From Aphrophora alni (lineage: Eukaryota > Arthropoda > Insecta > Hemiptera > Aphrophoridae), in assembly GCA_963513935.1 (NCBI GenBank), contig OY740767.1, forward strand, positions 79,534,060 to 79,598,059: a stretch of DNA of 64,000 nt. Direction: 5' to 3'. Shown here in pieces: positions 1 through 9,598 of the stretch. The translations under genes and the position numbers were made by a program. The notes beneath the pieces are model-generated. The model was not told the DNA's origin, made no database searches, and saw nothing but the letters and a program-made list of their open reading frames with translations. How positions within the stretch are numbered: position 1 is the stretch's first letter; the number at the start of each line of letters is the position of its first letter.

Positions 1-329
1 GGAAAGTTTAAGAATTTTGTTAATAGCTTTCATATTTGTCTTAAGTTTATTAGGAGAAAAAGACAATGTATTATAAACTTTTCTACTAACTTTTCTTTAG
101 TATTATGTTATGTCTTTTTAGTTATATTATGTTAAGATTTTTAAAAAAATAAGTTACAACAAGATGTTAGTTAGTAAAAAGCCGATTTCTAAAAGTAATG
201 GAAATTTATTACATACATATTTGAGTTTGTTATGTGGGTAATACATAATAGTTGTATACAAGTTTTTAGTCAATATTAAAAATATAAAAGTCACAACAAA
301 ATATCACACTCATCCTTGTTGACACACTC

Positions 330-1346
330 AGAGTAGACGAATGTGGTTGAATCTATATGCTCCTTGCAAATGGGCGATTGCATTCGTTGCACTAGTTACT
401 GGTGTATCGGTTCTTCCTTTTGAGGCAGTACACTTCAAAATGACAAGTGGATTATTTTGAGACGTTTCTCGACCACGTAAACCTACAGTACCACGACTCT
501 CTCTAAATCGACCTCGAATACCATTTGTACTAACAGGAGCATGTTCACGTACAGTAGGATCACGTGTACCAGCAACTAGAGGGTCACGAATAGGATTAAA
601 AGAACTATTAACTAAACTTTTATTGTCACTAATAACAACTTGTATTGTACCTAAATCCATAGGAACTTTACACTGTATGTTAGTTGTCTGCAAAGGAACA
701 ACTTGGGGAATAGGTGGCAGATGTTGTTCAGTAATAATCAATTATTACTTTGATTATTGTCAAAGTTCATTGAAGTAATGTTATCAGCTAGTACCATTTC
801 TACCAATATAATCATCATTATATTTCCATAACTGAGCAGGATATTTCAGAATTCCGGTCTGAGTCTTCAAAATCGTCGGAATTCTCATCCAACCAACACA
901 TGAAATTCTTGTTCTTTTTCCATTTGAACAGTACCTAACGTTTTCAATAAACTACTATAAAATATGTAATATAAACTAAACAATAATGTACACTATAAAT
1001 TACTATTACTATAAAATATATCAGAAAGAACAACACAAAAAAAAAAAATAGTAATAATAAAAAAAATAGACACAAAGTTAGTCAGGCGTAGAGAAAAAAT
1101 CTCACAAGAGGGTTACAGGACTAGTCGGGTGTAGAACTTTCTCCTCACTGACACGACCATGCTTACTTTACCCTCCCTCACTAGGCAACCGGTTAGGGGT
1201 AACAGCTCGTTTCTGCTACAACAGGGCTCCTAATACCCTTGTTGAGGAACTCCTTGAACGGTTTCAACCAAATGCTACTAGAGCACATTTGACATCAAAA
1301 AAACTGAAAATGAGAGACATTTTTTCACATCCCGACTAACGGCGGG
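330..1346 (-). mobile_element. probable piggyBac-like deletion relic
   Basis: Weakly supported. Reading the - strand, 900-840 encodes an acidic stretch (ENSDDFEDSD) like piggyBac transposase N-termini. A short open frame follows at 741-328, and in another frame the stretch near 430-340 gives a C/K-R-K/C-x-x-C pattern resembling the C-terminal cysteine-rich domain. The block at 1160-1210 has an inverted GGGAGGG motif and the phrase CTAGGCAACC, which also occurs near the 5' end of the piggyBac element at 4440-4480. A GGGTTAA end stands at 1344-1350. The matching left end was not found and may lie outside the window. If correct, the core transposase including all catalytic Asp residues has been deleted. 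Confidence 0.35.
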
Positions 1347-1521
1347 TTAACCTACTAAAATGAATGATAAAGAATAGGAATGGTTCTCAATAACCTGTTA
1401 TTATCTGCAGTGGAGGCTGATATAAATGTCATGTTTGTATTTTTTTCATAAAAATGATTACTACAAAGGAATAAAAAATATCTGTACGATATGTGTCCCT
1501 ACTAAACCGTTATTTGCCTTG

Positions 1522-1785
1522 TTAGTTATATATACTGAAGGAAAACAAACCTTGGAGAGCGGCTATTTCTGATTGAATTGTCTTTTTGAGGTTGGGTTTC
1601 TTACAATGTGTTCTACTAACAAAGACCTTTAAAATGAGGCATTGCTGGATCCCTATGCTTAGGCCTACATTGAAGATTTTCACGACTTCCTCTGCAGGAC
1701 GTTCCCCAGTAGTGAAATGTGCATTTTCGCAAAGAAAATATCTCGGAGGATTAATACTCTTTAAGACATCCGGTATATAATATAC

Positions 1786-1838
<53 letters not shown>

Positions 1839-1845
1839 AATACAA
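1522..1845 (-). other. unidentified open frame next to an (AT)n tract
   Basis: A 107-codon frame whose first 20 residues only translate the adjoining dinucleotide repeat. The remaining part (residues 25-100) is ordinary sequence without a domain I recognise. No splice or promoter signals were assigned. It may be a transposon fragment or chance. Confidence 0.12.
1789..1834. repeat. (AT)n microsatellite
   Basis: About 23 uninterrupted AT dinucleotides. Confidence 0.95.
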
Positions 1846-2535
1846 ACATGATATTGTGAGATTTTATATTTCTTAAGGGTCTGTGGTATCGCCAGATTAT
1901 TTTAATTTTAGACATAGACATAAAAACTAGATTTTGTTTTGTTCTTCAATTTAATCTGATTGTTATTTTAGGTTTAGTAGATGAAAATAGATTGTGTTTG
2001 AAAGTTTTGTTTTTTATTGTTATGTGTGTTTAGGTTAGATTTTTCAAAGCTAGGTTTTTCTTCAAACCTTGTTTCCTACCAATTTAAATGATATTACTAG
2101 CTCTTGTAATTGTCAAGTTATGTGGTAATTAATATAGATTAGACATATGGAGCTAGTTTTATCCCTTTGTAATAGCTACAAGGTCACACTCGTGGCTTTT
2201 CTTAACCGCAATCCAAAATGAATCTAGTTTATAATATATCTATTGATTTCAAGTTAACCCTTAAAGCGCTAAGTTAAAATACTATAGTACGCTCATTTAC
2301 TGTAAAAAAGTAAAAATTATATTTTCTCAATGTTTTTTTTAGATTTAGGTACCTAGTTTTAGTTAAGTAGACAACAGAAATGTTATAAATTTTCATTTAT
2401 TAATGCTATAATTAATTTTTTTTTCTACTATTACAAAATGTAATGTTTGTCAAAATACACAGTGGAGACATAAACCTATTTGTTTTACAATTGTAAAATA
2501 AAAACCATAATGCTAACAATGGATACATCAGAGTA

Positions 2536-2575
2536 AACCTAACCTAACCTAACCTAACCTAACCTAACCTAACCT
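2536..2575. repeat. interstitial insect telomere-type repeat (AACCT)8
   Basis: Eight exact copies of AACCT, which is TTAGG on the - strand, the canonical insect telomere unit. They lie inside the piggyBac element, directly after the transposase stop. Confidence 0.95.
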
Positions 2576-4286
2576 AGCCATAATTTTGTTTTGTATGGAA
2601 TTCCTCGAAACATTCATCAGGATGAAGACTTGGGTTAGAGTCACAGGTTTTGCAAAAATAAATAGTCTCCTTTCTTACACCTTTCTTGGCACAAACAACA
2701 CATCTCACTGCCTTCTTTTTCCTTCCCATGAAGTGCTGCTTCCTATCAAGACGCTGCTCTGGTGGACCTTGTGGTTGCCGCCCTCGCTTCCTTGCTGCTG
2801 GTTCCGCCATCTTATCTGCTACCAAGTCTGAGATGATAGAATACCTGAAGGCAGAATGAGACAGTGGCTTCTTGTTGTCCTGTTCTTGCATTGTCTTGTA
2901 TAATATGTAGGCATTTATCAATGCCACTTCCAAAAGCCAGAAGAAGGATTTCCTATACCATTTCCTTGATTTTCGCAGAAACTGGTACGATGATATAAGA
3001 TGATCACTCCGATCGACTGCACCCATATGCTTAGTATACTCTAGCACTACATTTGGTTTAGGTGTGTCAGGTAGATTTGGCCACCTGCTAGGGACATTGG
3101 TCATGTTAGATTTACTTCCCTTGTTATTGGTGCTTAGCATAGTGACTACTCTTTTGTCTTTCCACGACACAACCAAAGTATTTCCTTTCCTTTTTGAAAA
3201 TAAATCACCTTTCTTCATGTGTTTCTGCTTTTGTTTGAGGCCCTTAGGTAAACCCTGCCTGTTAGTCATCACAGTTCCAGTGAGTAAACAGTTAGGAATC
3301 AGTTCTTGTTTCCCTAAGTATGGGATAAAATCAAATATGTACCCATTTTCACATGTCGACAATACAAACACTTTGATTCCGAACTTGGTTGGCTTGTTCT
3401 TATTGTACACCCGAAAGGAAACTTTACCCTTGAATGCAATGGTGCTCTCGTCAACTGCCACTCGATCTCCTGGTGTATAGAAGAGCTTGTACATTTCCTT
3501 CATGTGGTCAAGAATAGGCCTAATAAGAAACCCTTTAGGCGTATGTCTTTGTCCTTCATCATTGTGGTTGAAATGTAAGTTATAAAAAATATTGAGGAAC
3601 TGATCTTTAGTAAAAACATCACGGTAAAAAGGAATCCTTCTAGCCCAATGAGTTGAAAAGTATGACTCTATGTCTGGTAAAGGCATAAGACCCATGTTCA
3701 TTATGGTACCTAAAAAAGCCTTTAGGTTGGTTATATTGAGTTCATTCCATTTTTTTATTCTTGCATGAGGTGAATTTGCTTCATTTTCCCTCTTCTGGGC
3801 AAACATGTTTGTTTCATTACAAATGTGATGCAACAGAGTGTCGTTGAAAAATAAACTGAAAAACTCCATAGGTGTAGATTCAGAATCAAAACTAGTAGGT
3901 AAACACAGTCCTTTATTTACATTGTAGATCGGAATTTTGTGGCTTGGCCCAGGATCATTGTGAGTTACATCATACCATTGTTCATCTGAAGACACAGTGT
4001 CAATATGCTGTGGCCTAACCATAGGCCTACGTCTTGGAACTAACCCTACGTCTTGATTTTCTTCATTTTCACTAGAACTATCAACTTCACTTTCACTAAT
4101 ATTGTGTAAAATTACATTTTCAGCCTCTTCTTGTTCTAGGTTATGAAAGTCAACCACACTAGAAAACGATGCGTTTACAAGTCCATTTACAAATTCGTCA
4201 AAATCAGGATCGTCTGGATGAGCCATTACAGTGTATATCAAATATTCACATTCAATAAGAGTCACAGAAAAAGACAAAACTAACAA
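2574..4286 (-). CDS. piggyBac transposase, internally deleted
   Basis: Open frame of 570 codons. The likely start is the internal Met at residue 21 (position 4226), because the acidic N-terminus DDPDFDEF follows it. In order: an acidic N-terminal tail (21-80), the DDE_Tnp_1_7 core (about 135-465), a basic linker (495-528), and a C-terminal cysteine-rich zinc domain (Cys529, 532, 545, 548, His555, Cys559, His564). The first catalytic Asp is seen in VDESTIAFKGK (Asp279), and the third acidic site in MGAVDRSDHL (Asp425/428). Between YLGK (323-326) and ELIPNCLLTGTVM (328 on) the family normally has roughly 50-60 residues that contain the second catalytic Asp in a Y-x-D-x-x-Y-T-S motif; here they are missing without a frame change. 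The protein should therefore be catalytically dead although the ORF is open. The ends and binding domains look intact, so it could still bind DNA. Confidence 0.9.
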   Translation of the reverse strand: MLVLSFSVTLIECEYLIYTVMAHPDDPDFDEFVNGLVNASFSSVVDFHNLEQEEAENVILHNISESEVDSSSENEENQDVGLVPRRRPMVRPQHIDTVSSDEQWYDVTHNDPGPSHKIPIYNVNKGLCLPTSFDSESTPMEFFSLFFNDTLLHHICNETNMFAQKRENEANSPHARIKKWNELNITNLKAFLGTIMNMGLMPLPDIESYFSTHWARRIPFYRDVFTKDQFLNIFYNLHFNHNDEGQRHTPKGFLIRPILDHMKEMYKLFYTPGDRVAVDESTIAFKGKVSFRVYNKNKPTKFGIKVFVLSTCENGYIFDFIPYLGKQELIPNCLLTGTVMTNRQGLPKGLKQKQKHMKKGDLFSKRKGNTLVVSWKDKRVVTMLSTNNKGSKSNMTNVPSRWPNLPDTPKPNVVLEYTKHMGAVDRSDHLISSYQFLRKSRKWYRKSFFWLLEVALINAYILYKTMQEQDNKKPLSHSAFRYSIISDLVADKMAEPAARKRGRQPQGPPEQRLDRKQHFMGRKKKAVRCVVCAKKGVRKETIYFCKTCDSNPSLHPDECFEEFHTKQNYG

Positions 4287-4690
4287 AATATTTATATTTA
4301 TTTACCGTCAAAACTCGACGTAAATAAACACACAACACTCAACACACTCAATAGACGTCAACAACAAATGCAAGCGAGAGTAAAAACACTAAAACAACTG
4401 ACCGTAGTAACCCGCGTTTATAGGCGCAAAAAGCAGTACGGGAGGGAACGAATACTAGTCTTTGTTGCTAGGCAACCAATAACGATAACAAAATATTTCT
4501 AAATAGTCGCCATATTGGTTTAGAGGGTCCAAGTAGACAAAAGCGACATTACTATACACTCTATCGGATATTTTACGAAATACAGCGCAGTATTGGCAGA
4601 CGATTGAGCGATCACGCTTATAGGCGCTAGCCGCGTAGTGGCAGTGGGCAATGCCGCGTCTGTAGGCGCTAACCGCGCGGTAAGGGTTAA

Positions 4691-5533
4691 AATAAATTAG
4701 GCAATAACCGAAAATGAACTTGAATTGCTTTTATTCAAATCTCAATATTTTGCCCTTTAAGTTGATAAGAATTAGTTCACAGGTATATTTTACTGAATGC
4801 ATTTATTCTACAGTATCAGGAATTACTATTTTGTACTAATCCAGAATTCACGTTTCCTAGTTTCCAATATCAAGTAATTACAATATGTGGACAGTTTTTA
4901 ATTACCATACGATATCAATTAAGTAGTCTTGAATATAGCTACCGTATAATAATAATAATAAAGACATAAACAACATTTTTTATTATTTTAACTTTGTTGC
5001 AGGTATTCATTTTATTTTTTTTTCGAATAAATTTATGAATTTAGATATGCAATAATATAAAAGGAAAATCTTCTGATTTTTACTTGCACCTAAGAGGTAC
5101 ATACAAAAAAAAAGCTACAATTTGAAATGTAGATGAAAGTTAACCTCTTTGTAAGTTACACACAGTATTTGATTATTATTTTATTTTGGAACTGTACTTG
5201 TTTTTCCTAGTAGTTGGGTTTTAAAATTTAATGTATAATTTAACGGTTACTAATAATTTAAGTACGAGTTTTCCACTGTACAGCAGTAATACAACTTGTC
5301 TTACTTTATTTCACTATCATCGTTGCTGAGATCTCTCCGCCTTCGAGGTCTCGGAACCAGACAAAATTAGCCATAGGATGAAAACTAGGACAGACTGATT
5401 TAGTTCTACTTTGACTTTATATAAGGATTATTTGGTTTTATGTTTAAAAGGATTTTTGTTAATTTCTAAACCTGTCAGTTTATTTGTTTAACAAACTTAC
5501 GAATTAAAAATTAAATGTAACTATTTTGTCTAG
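4691..5533. other. no gene recognised; upstream intron of eEF1B
   Basis: AT-rich sequence with no coding match. The acceptor TTTTGTCTAG at 5524-5533 ends it. The first coding exon of eEF1B (about 25 residues) was looked for here and not found. Confidence 0.5.
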
Positions 5534-5798
5534 TTATCAGCCGACTCTAGCAGATGTAGCTGTATTCGAAGCACTCTCAAAGACACCCAGTAATTCTACA
5601 CCGAATGCTCTAAGATGGTACACTCATATTAAATCTTATAGTAATGACGAAAAGAAGAAGCTTTCTGGCGAGAAAAAAATACCTGCATCACTTGGATCTG
5701 CAGCACCTGCTTCTGGTTCAAAGCCAGCTGCTCCAAAACCTGCTGCTGCTGCCGATGATGATAACGATATTGATCTTTTTGGATCAGATGAAGAAGAG
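5534..5798 (+). CDS. eEF1beta: eEF1B exon A (GST-C end, linker, acidic region)
   Basis: Acceptor ...TTTGTCTAG at 5525-5533 and donor GAG|GTTAGT at 5799. The first base completes a codon begun on the unseen upstream exon, most likely Gly or Ser. It encodes 88 whole codons and ends in phase 0 at DEEE. Confidence 0.92.
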
Positions 5799-8700
5799 GT
5801 TAGTATTGGCTATATATTTAAACAAGTTTACCTAAAACTCTCTTAGTAAAATTAACTATTTGGACATCATCTCAAAAAAAGGAAACCATCCGAAAAGTAT
5901 GTCGGCCAAAGTTACAAAAGTGTCGTAAAAGCGTAAATTTATTTTTCAGATTTTTATTGCACCGAAAAATTACTAATTGAAAAGTACAAAATGCACGTAT
6001 GTGTAGGTTATGTACACATAGCAATGGGAATTCATAACTTGAAAAATGATCACTTAATATCAAGACATTCGCGAATCGTATGAAGCATGCACATTACATG
6101 TATTATGAGACTTTAAAACATATTTTTCCTTACAATGTTATTACTATCAATGGACAAAAGAATCATCACAAATAGGTTTGGCTAATTGTCATCTAGCCAA
6201 TCCTATTTGTATTGCATGTAACCTATATAAACGTTGATTGTAAATGTAATTTTTCAGTGAAAACGAATGACTCCACAATGAAAACATTATTTATTCTTAA
6301 GAAGTAAGGTATGTAGTAGACGATAAAAAAATCCCCCGAAAATTACAAGTTACATTTATATAAACAAATAACCAGTAGACATATTTTCCATTGTTTGCAG
6401 AAACTGTATATCTTTTGGTTGTTTACAGAGTTGAACACAATTGGTTCACTTGTAGGTAATTTATTAATTGTGAAAAATTATCAATTTGAGAATAATAATA
6501 TAATATATAGGAAATTATAATTGTGGCTATATCCTTGGAATTACGCAATTAAGTATTTAACCTATATTGTCTAATTAGAGTTTAGTTTAGAAAATTTGTG
6601 TCTTAAAACTAATACAAATTTCTGCTTACAATAAAATGGAATTTTCACAGGATGAAGAAACTGTCAGACTTCGAGAAGAAAGACTGAGAGCATATACAGA
6701 GAAGAAATCCACAAAAGCCGCCCTTATTGCTAAGTCCAGCATAGTATTAGATGTGAAACCTTGGGATGATGAAACTGATATGAAAGCTATGGAAGTTCAA
6801 GTTAGAACAATTGTGAAAGACGGATTAGTTTGGGGAGCCTGTAAGTATTTGTTACTCTCTTTGTTATGAGAAAGTGAAAAGCCCAATTTGTGACAGCAAA
6901 TGTTTATATAATTCTCATCCATGTATGTAATAAAATTAACAAAAATATCATCTATATGTTTGGAAAAACTTAGCAGTTTTCTATAAAAAACTAGTAAAAA
7001 GAACTATACCAGTTATAAATTTGATCCTTCTAGATATAAACATCCACACCATCTATTTGTGATAGCAAAATATTCATATAATTCCCATCTGTATGCAATA
7101 ATATTAACAAATTGTATTATCATTTGTTTTATAAAAAACAACTAAAAAGAACCATAGCAGTTGTAAGTTTGATTCTTCTAAATATAAACATCATCCATTC
7201 TAAGTTTTTATTTTTGAAAGATAGGTTAAAATGTACCGAACAAGCTACAAGTTATATTACCAATTGCAGGAAAAATATTTCTCCAAAGTTTAGCTTTGTA
7301 GTTAGAGATTGAAAGATTGTGTAAATACAGCTAACCTATTTAATTGGTTTTTGCATTTAGTAAGCCTAAACTACATAGTCGGTGACTTAAACTTCCTAGA
7401 ATAAACGTACTGTTTCCATTATAATAAACAAAAAAATATTTGAAAAATAATGAGTTTACAATTTTAATTAACATTTGTATGTCTATTTTTGTAAGGATCT
7501 CATATTCAAGGGATAGTGTTAAAGGAAATATCTAAATAAGTGTTTGTGGTTATAGTTATAGTAATTACTTTATTAAACTCTCCTTAAATTTTCTGTCTTT
7601 GTGCATATAAAATATGAGGTTTGTTCAAAAAGTAATAAGAATTTTTGTTTTTTGGAAAGAATTTTATTTATTCGTTTATATCAATTTTATCCCCTTCGAA
7701 ATAGACCCCATTATATATTATACCCTTATACCAGTGTTTCTTCCATTCTCCAAAACATTTCTGGAACTCTATCTGTGGTATAGCGTTTACCTCTCTCAGT
7801 GATGTGCTTTTAATCTTATCTATGCTTGCAAAATGACGGCCCTTTAAGGTTCTTTTTATTTTTGAAAACAGAAAAAAAGGTCACATGGGACCATATCTGG
7901 CGAATATGAAAGGCTGGGGCATCATTACAGTGTTATTTTTGGCAAAAAAATCATGAACAAGCAATGAAGTATGAGCAGGTGTTTTATCGTGGTGCAGAAG
8001 CGATGAATTGTTTCACCACAAATCCCGGGTGTTTTTTTCGGATTGCTTCACGAAACTATTAATTGAACTTATAATTGTATACGGTAGTTTCAAAAAAATT
8101 TTCATGAGATTAGCCAATTGATATGCAACATCTCTAGCGACTTCTCTGATTGTGATTCAGCATTCATTCATAATCATTTCCAATTTTCCATCGCTTTTAC
8201 CATCCGCATAATGGCTTTTACTATGTTTTCATCGGTTGTTGTTGTGCTCGTCATCTTCAACCTCTTCACAGCCTTCTTGGAAACACTTATACCACTCGTA
8301 AACCTTATACCACTTATAGCAGACTGGTCAAAAAGAATATTCAACATTTGCTACATTGCTACATTTTATTCCAATTTTTATAGAAAAATTTAATGCAAAT
8401 TCTCTGATCCATATTTTAAAGAAATAAATAATAGCCAATCGTACCAAAACACATGTAACCTTTTTGACAGGTGACAACAAACTAAATATTTCATATGGCT
8501 AACAATCTACAGATACTTTTCAGACATGTTTACTAAGCCAACAATGAAACATTTGCGCATTTCTGAATAATATAACCTGCTAAATCAAAAAATTCCTGTT
8601 ACTTTTTGAACAAACCTTGTATGTCAACAAATTCTCATTATTGATTATGTTTATTGTTGTTTTCAGCCAAACTAGTTCCTGTAGGGTATGGAATCAATAA

Positions 8701-8821
8701 ACTACAGATAATGTGCATTGTGGAAGACGAAAAAGTATCTGTTGATGAATTAGTTGAAACAATTCAGGAATTTGATGACTTTGTGCAGTCCGTAGATATC
8801 GCTGCATTCAACAAGATCTAA
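5534..8821 (+). CDS. eEF1beta: elongation factor 1-beta (eEF1B guanine-exchange subunit), 3 of about 4 coding exons
   Basis: The guanine nucleotide exchange subunit of the cytosolic eEF1 complex reloads eEF1A with GTP during translation. Exons seen: 5534-5798, 6651-6840 and 8667-8821; the phases agree (enter in phase 2, then 0, then 1). They give 202 residues to the stop. Exon A starts [15 protein letters not shown], the end of the GST-C-like N-terminal domain, followed by [11 protein letters not shown], an Ala/Pro/Lys linker, and the acidic [11 protein letters not shown] with its conserved casein kinase 2-type Ser. Exon B holds the start of the exchange domain ([12 protein letters not shown]). 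Exon C completes it ([25 protein letters not shown]). Family members are about 220-225 residues, so only the N-terminal 20-25 residues are missing, presumably on an exon upstream. No frameshift or stop is seen. An AATAAA overlaps the stop codon. Confidence 0.93.
6651..6840 (+). CDS. eEF1beta: eEF1B exon B (start of exchange domain)
   Basis: Acceptor ATTTTCACAG before 6651; donor CCT|GTAAGT at 6841. It encodes [15 protein letters not shown] through DGLVWGA, with one base left over for the next codon. Confidence 0.94.
6887..7195 (+). repeat. diverged tandem duplication, period about 169 bp, in eEF1B intron
   Basis: The stretch starting TTTGTGACAGCAAATGTTTAT at 6887 recurs at 7056 as TTTGTGATAGCAAAATATTCAT. 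Both copies run on through a shared AAAAAACTA...AAAGAAC and ...TTCTA-ATATAAACAT. Confidence 0.7.
7615..8619 (-). mobile_element. mariner transposon relic inside the last eEF1B intron
   Basis: Ends are inverted repeats of about 30 bp (AGGTTTGTTCAAAAAGTAA on the left; the same sequence inverted at 8600-8617), flanked by TA at 7613-7614 and 8620-8621. The 1,005-bp length is usual for mariner. On the - strand, 7985-7690 encodes in broken frames the C-terminal part of the transposase: [11 protein letters not shown], then the region of the third catalytic Asp (degraded Y-S-P-D-x-x-P-C-D-F-F-L-F), then [15 protein letters not shown] and a W-K-K-H-W-Y-K box. Frame breaks make it inactive. It lies antisense to eEF1B and upstream of an intact acceptor, so splicing is probably unaffected. 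Confidence 0.87.
8667..8821 (+). CDS. eEF1beta: eEF1B terminal exon (end of exchange domain)
   Basis: Acceptor TTGTTTTCAG ends at 8666. The split codon gives Ser, then [15 protein letters not shown] and the invariant C-terminus DIAAFNKI before TAA at 8819-8821. Confidence 0.95.
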
Positions 8822-8826
8822 ATAAA
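8821..8826 (+). terminator. polyadenylation signal of eEF1B
   Basis: AATAAA overlaps the last base of the stop codon. No second hexamer was needed to explain the 3' end, but the cleavage site itself cannot be seen. Confidence 0.5.
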
Positions 8827-8999
8827 TATTTGTATTAAAAGACTATTATACTTTTCATATTCTCCTTAAATGATGTTGTTACAGGTGGCGAAAAATTCAC
8901 TGGATACTTGAATTATTAAACAAAATTATTAATATTTTATTGTTACTTTTTGTAAATTTTTGAAGATTTCTTATGTTCAAAATTTTTTCCATCTTTGAA

Positions 9000-9310
9000 A
9001 AATACAACTTGGAAGTCTGTCTGGAATACTGCTACATACACCCTTATCACTATTCCAAATCATTAAATGTGTCAACAATGCTAACTTTTAGTTGCTCTTA
9101 GGTTTGTGGCATTTTAAACTGCACAGAGTCCTTTATTACTCCTCACACAAAGAAATCCATTGGTGTAATATTCAACTAGCATCGAGGCATCTCAATAACT
9201 ATCCATCGATTACGCTGCCATTGTAATCCATAAAATTATGGACTGTGTAGTGACATAATGTGATGGAGGACCATCATGTTGAAAGTAAATTGTGTAAAAG
9301 TTTTACATAT
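9000..9310 (-). pseudogene. DDE transposase relic (Tc1/mariner superfamily, DUF4817-type elements)
   Basis: On the - strand, starting near 9290, the frame reads FQHDGPPSHYV, then RWIVIEMPR, then LNITPMDFFV and GVIKDSVQFKMPQT, followed by VDTFNDLE, with several stops. This matches the block around the last two acidic residues of insect elements of the same kind as the one at 21228-23459 (QQDGAPPHY...RWIGRxG...LTPLDFFLWG). It is decayed beyond function and abuts the 3' end of the LINE. Confidence 0.7.
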
Positions 9311-9538
9311 ACATCATAGTGTTAGGTAGTTAGTTATTGATTAGGGCTCCGAGGCTATTCAGCCTCTTATCACTGCGATCCAAATGGATCTTTTGTAACT
9401 ACCCAATTAATTTTGTTTTGACCCTGCCAAGATTTAAGCTTTCTAAGAAACTTAAAATGGTTCTAGGGGACATGATTGTTACCTCTGCAGTGGTGGTAAA
9501 TGGAATGCTGAGGTAAAGTAGCCTTTTACATGTTAGAG

Positions 9539-9541
<3 letters not shown>

Positions 9542-9597
<56 letters not shown>
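9542..9597. repeat. (CA)n microsatellite
   Basis: 28 CA units within the 3' part of the LINE. The ORF read through it is an artefact. Confidence 0.95.

Positions 9598-9598
<1 letters not shown>

Larger units (their letters stand above)
2258..4686 (-). mobile_element. piggyBac-family transposon with TTAA duplications
   Basis: The element is bounded by TTAA at 2254-2257 and 4687-4690, the target duplication typical of piggyBac. The ends begin CCCTTA on both sides (CCCTTAAAGCGC on the left; CCCTTACCGCGC reading inward from the right). GC-rich subterminal repeats (TAGGCGCTA...CCGCG) lie at 4410-4440 and 4618-4680. Total length is 2,429 bp, usual for the family. The single gene is the transposase on the - strand. 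An (AACCT)8 tract sits just beyond its stop codon. Confidence 0.88.

Noticed and set aside
3064..3480. 138-codon + strand frame
   Set aside because: Shadow opposite the piggyBac transposase.
5320..5365. GC-richer AGATCTCTCC...GAGGTCTCGG patch considered as eEF1B exon 1 or promoter
   Set aside because: No ATG-led frame matches the eEF1B N-terminus, and no donor in the needed phase was seen.
9399..9596. Cys-Val repeat protein on the - strand
   Set aside because: Translation of the (CA)n tract in the LINE tail.
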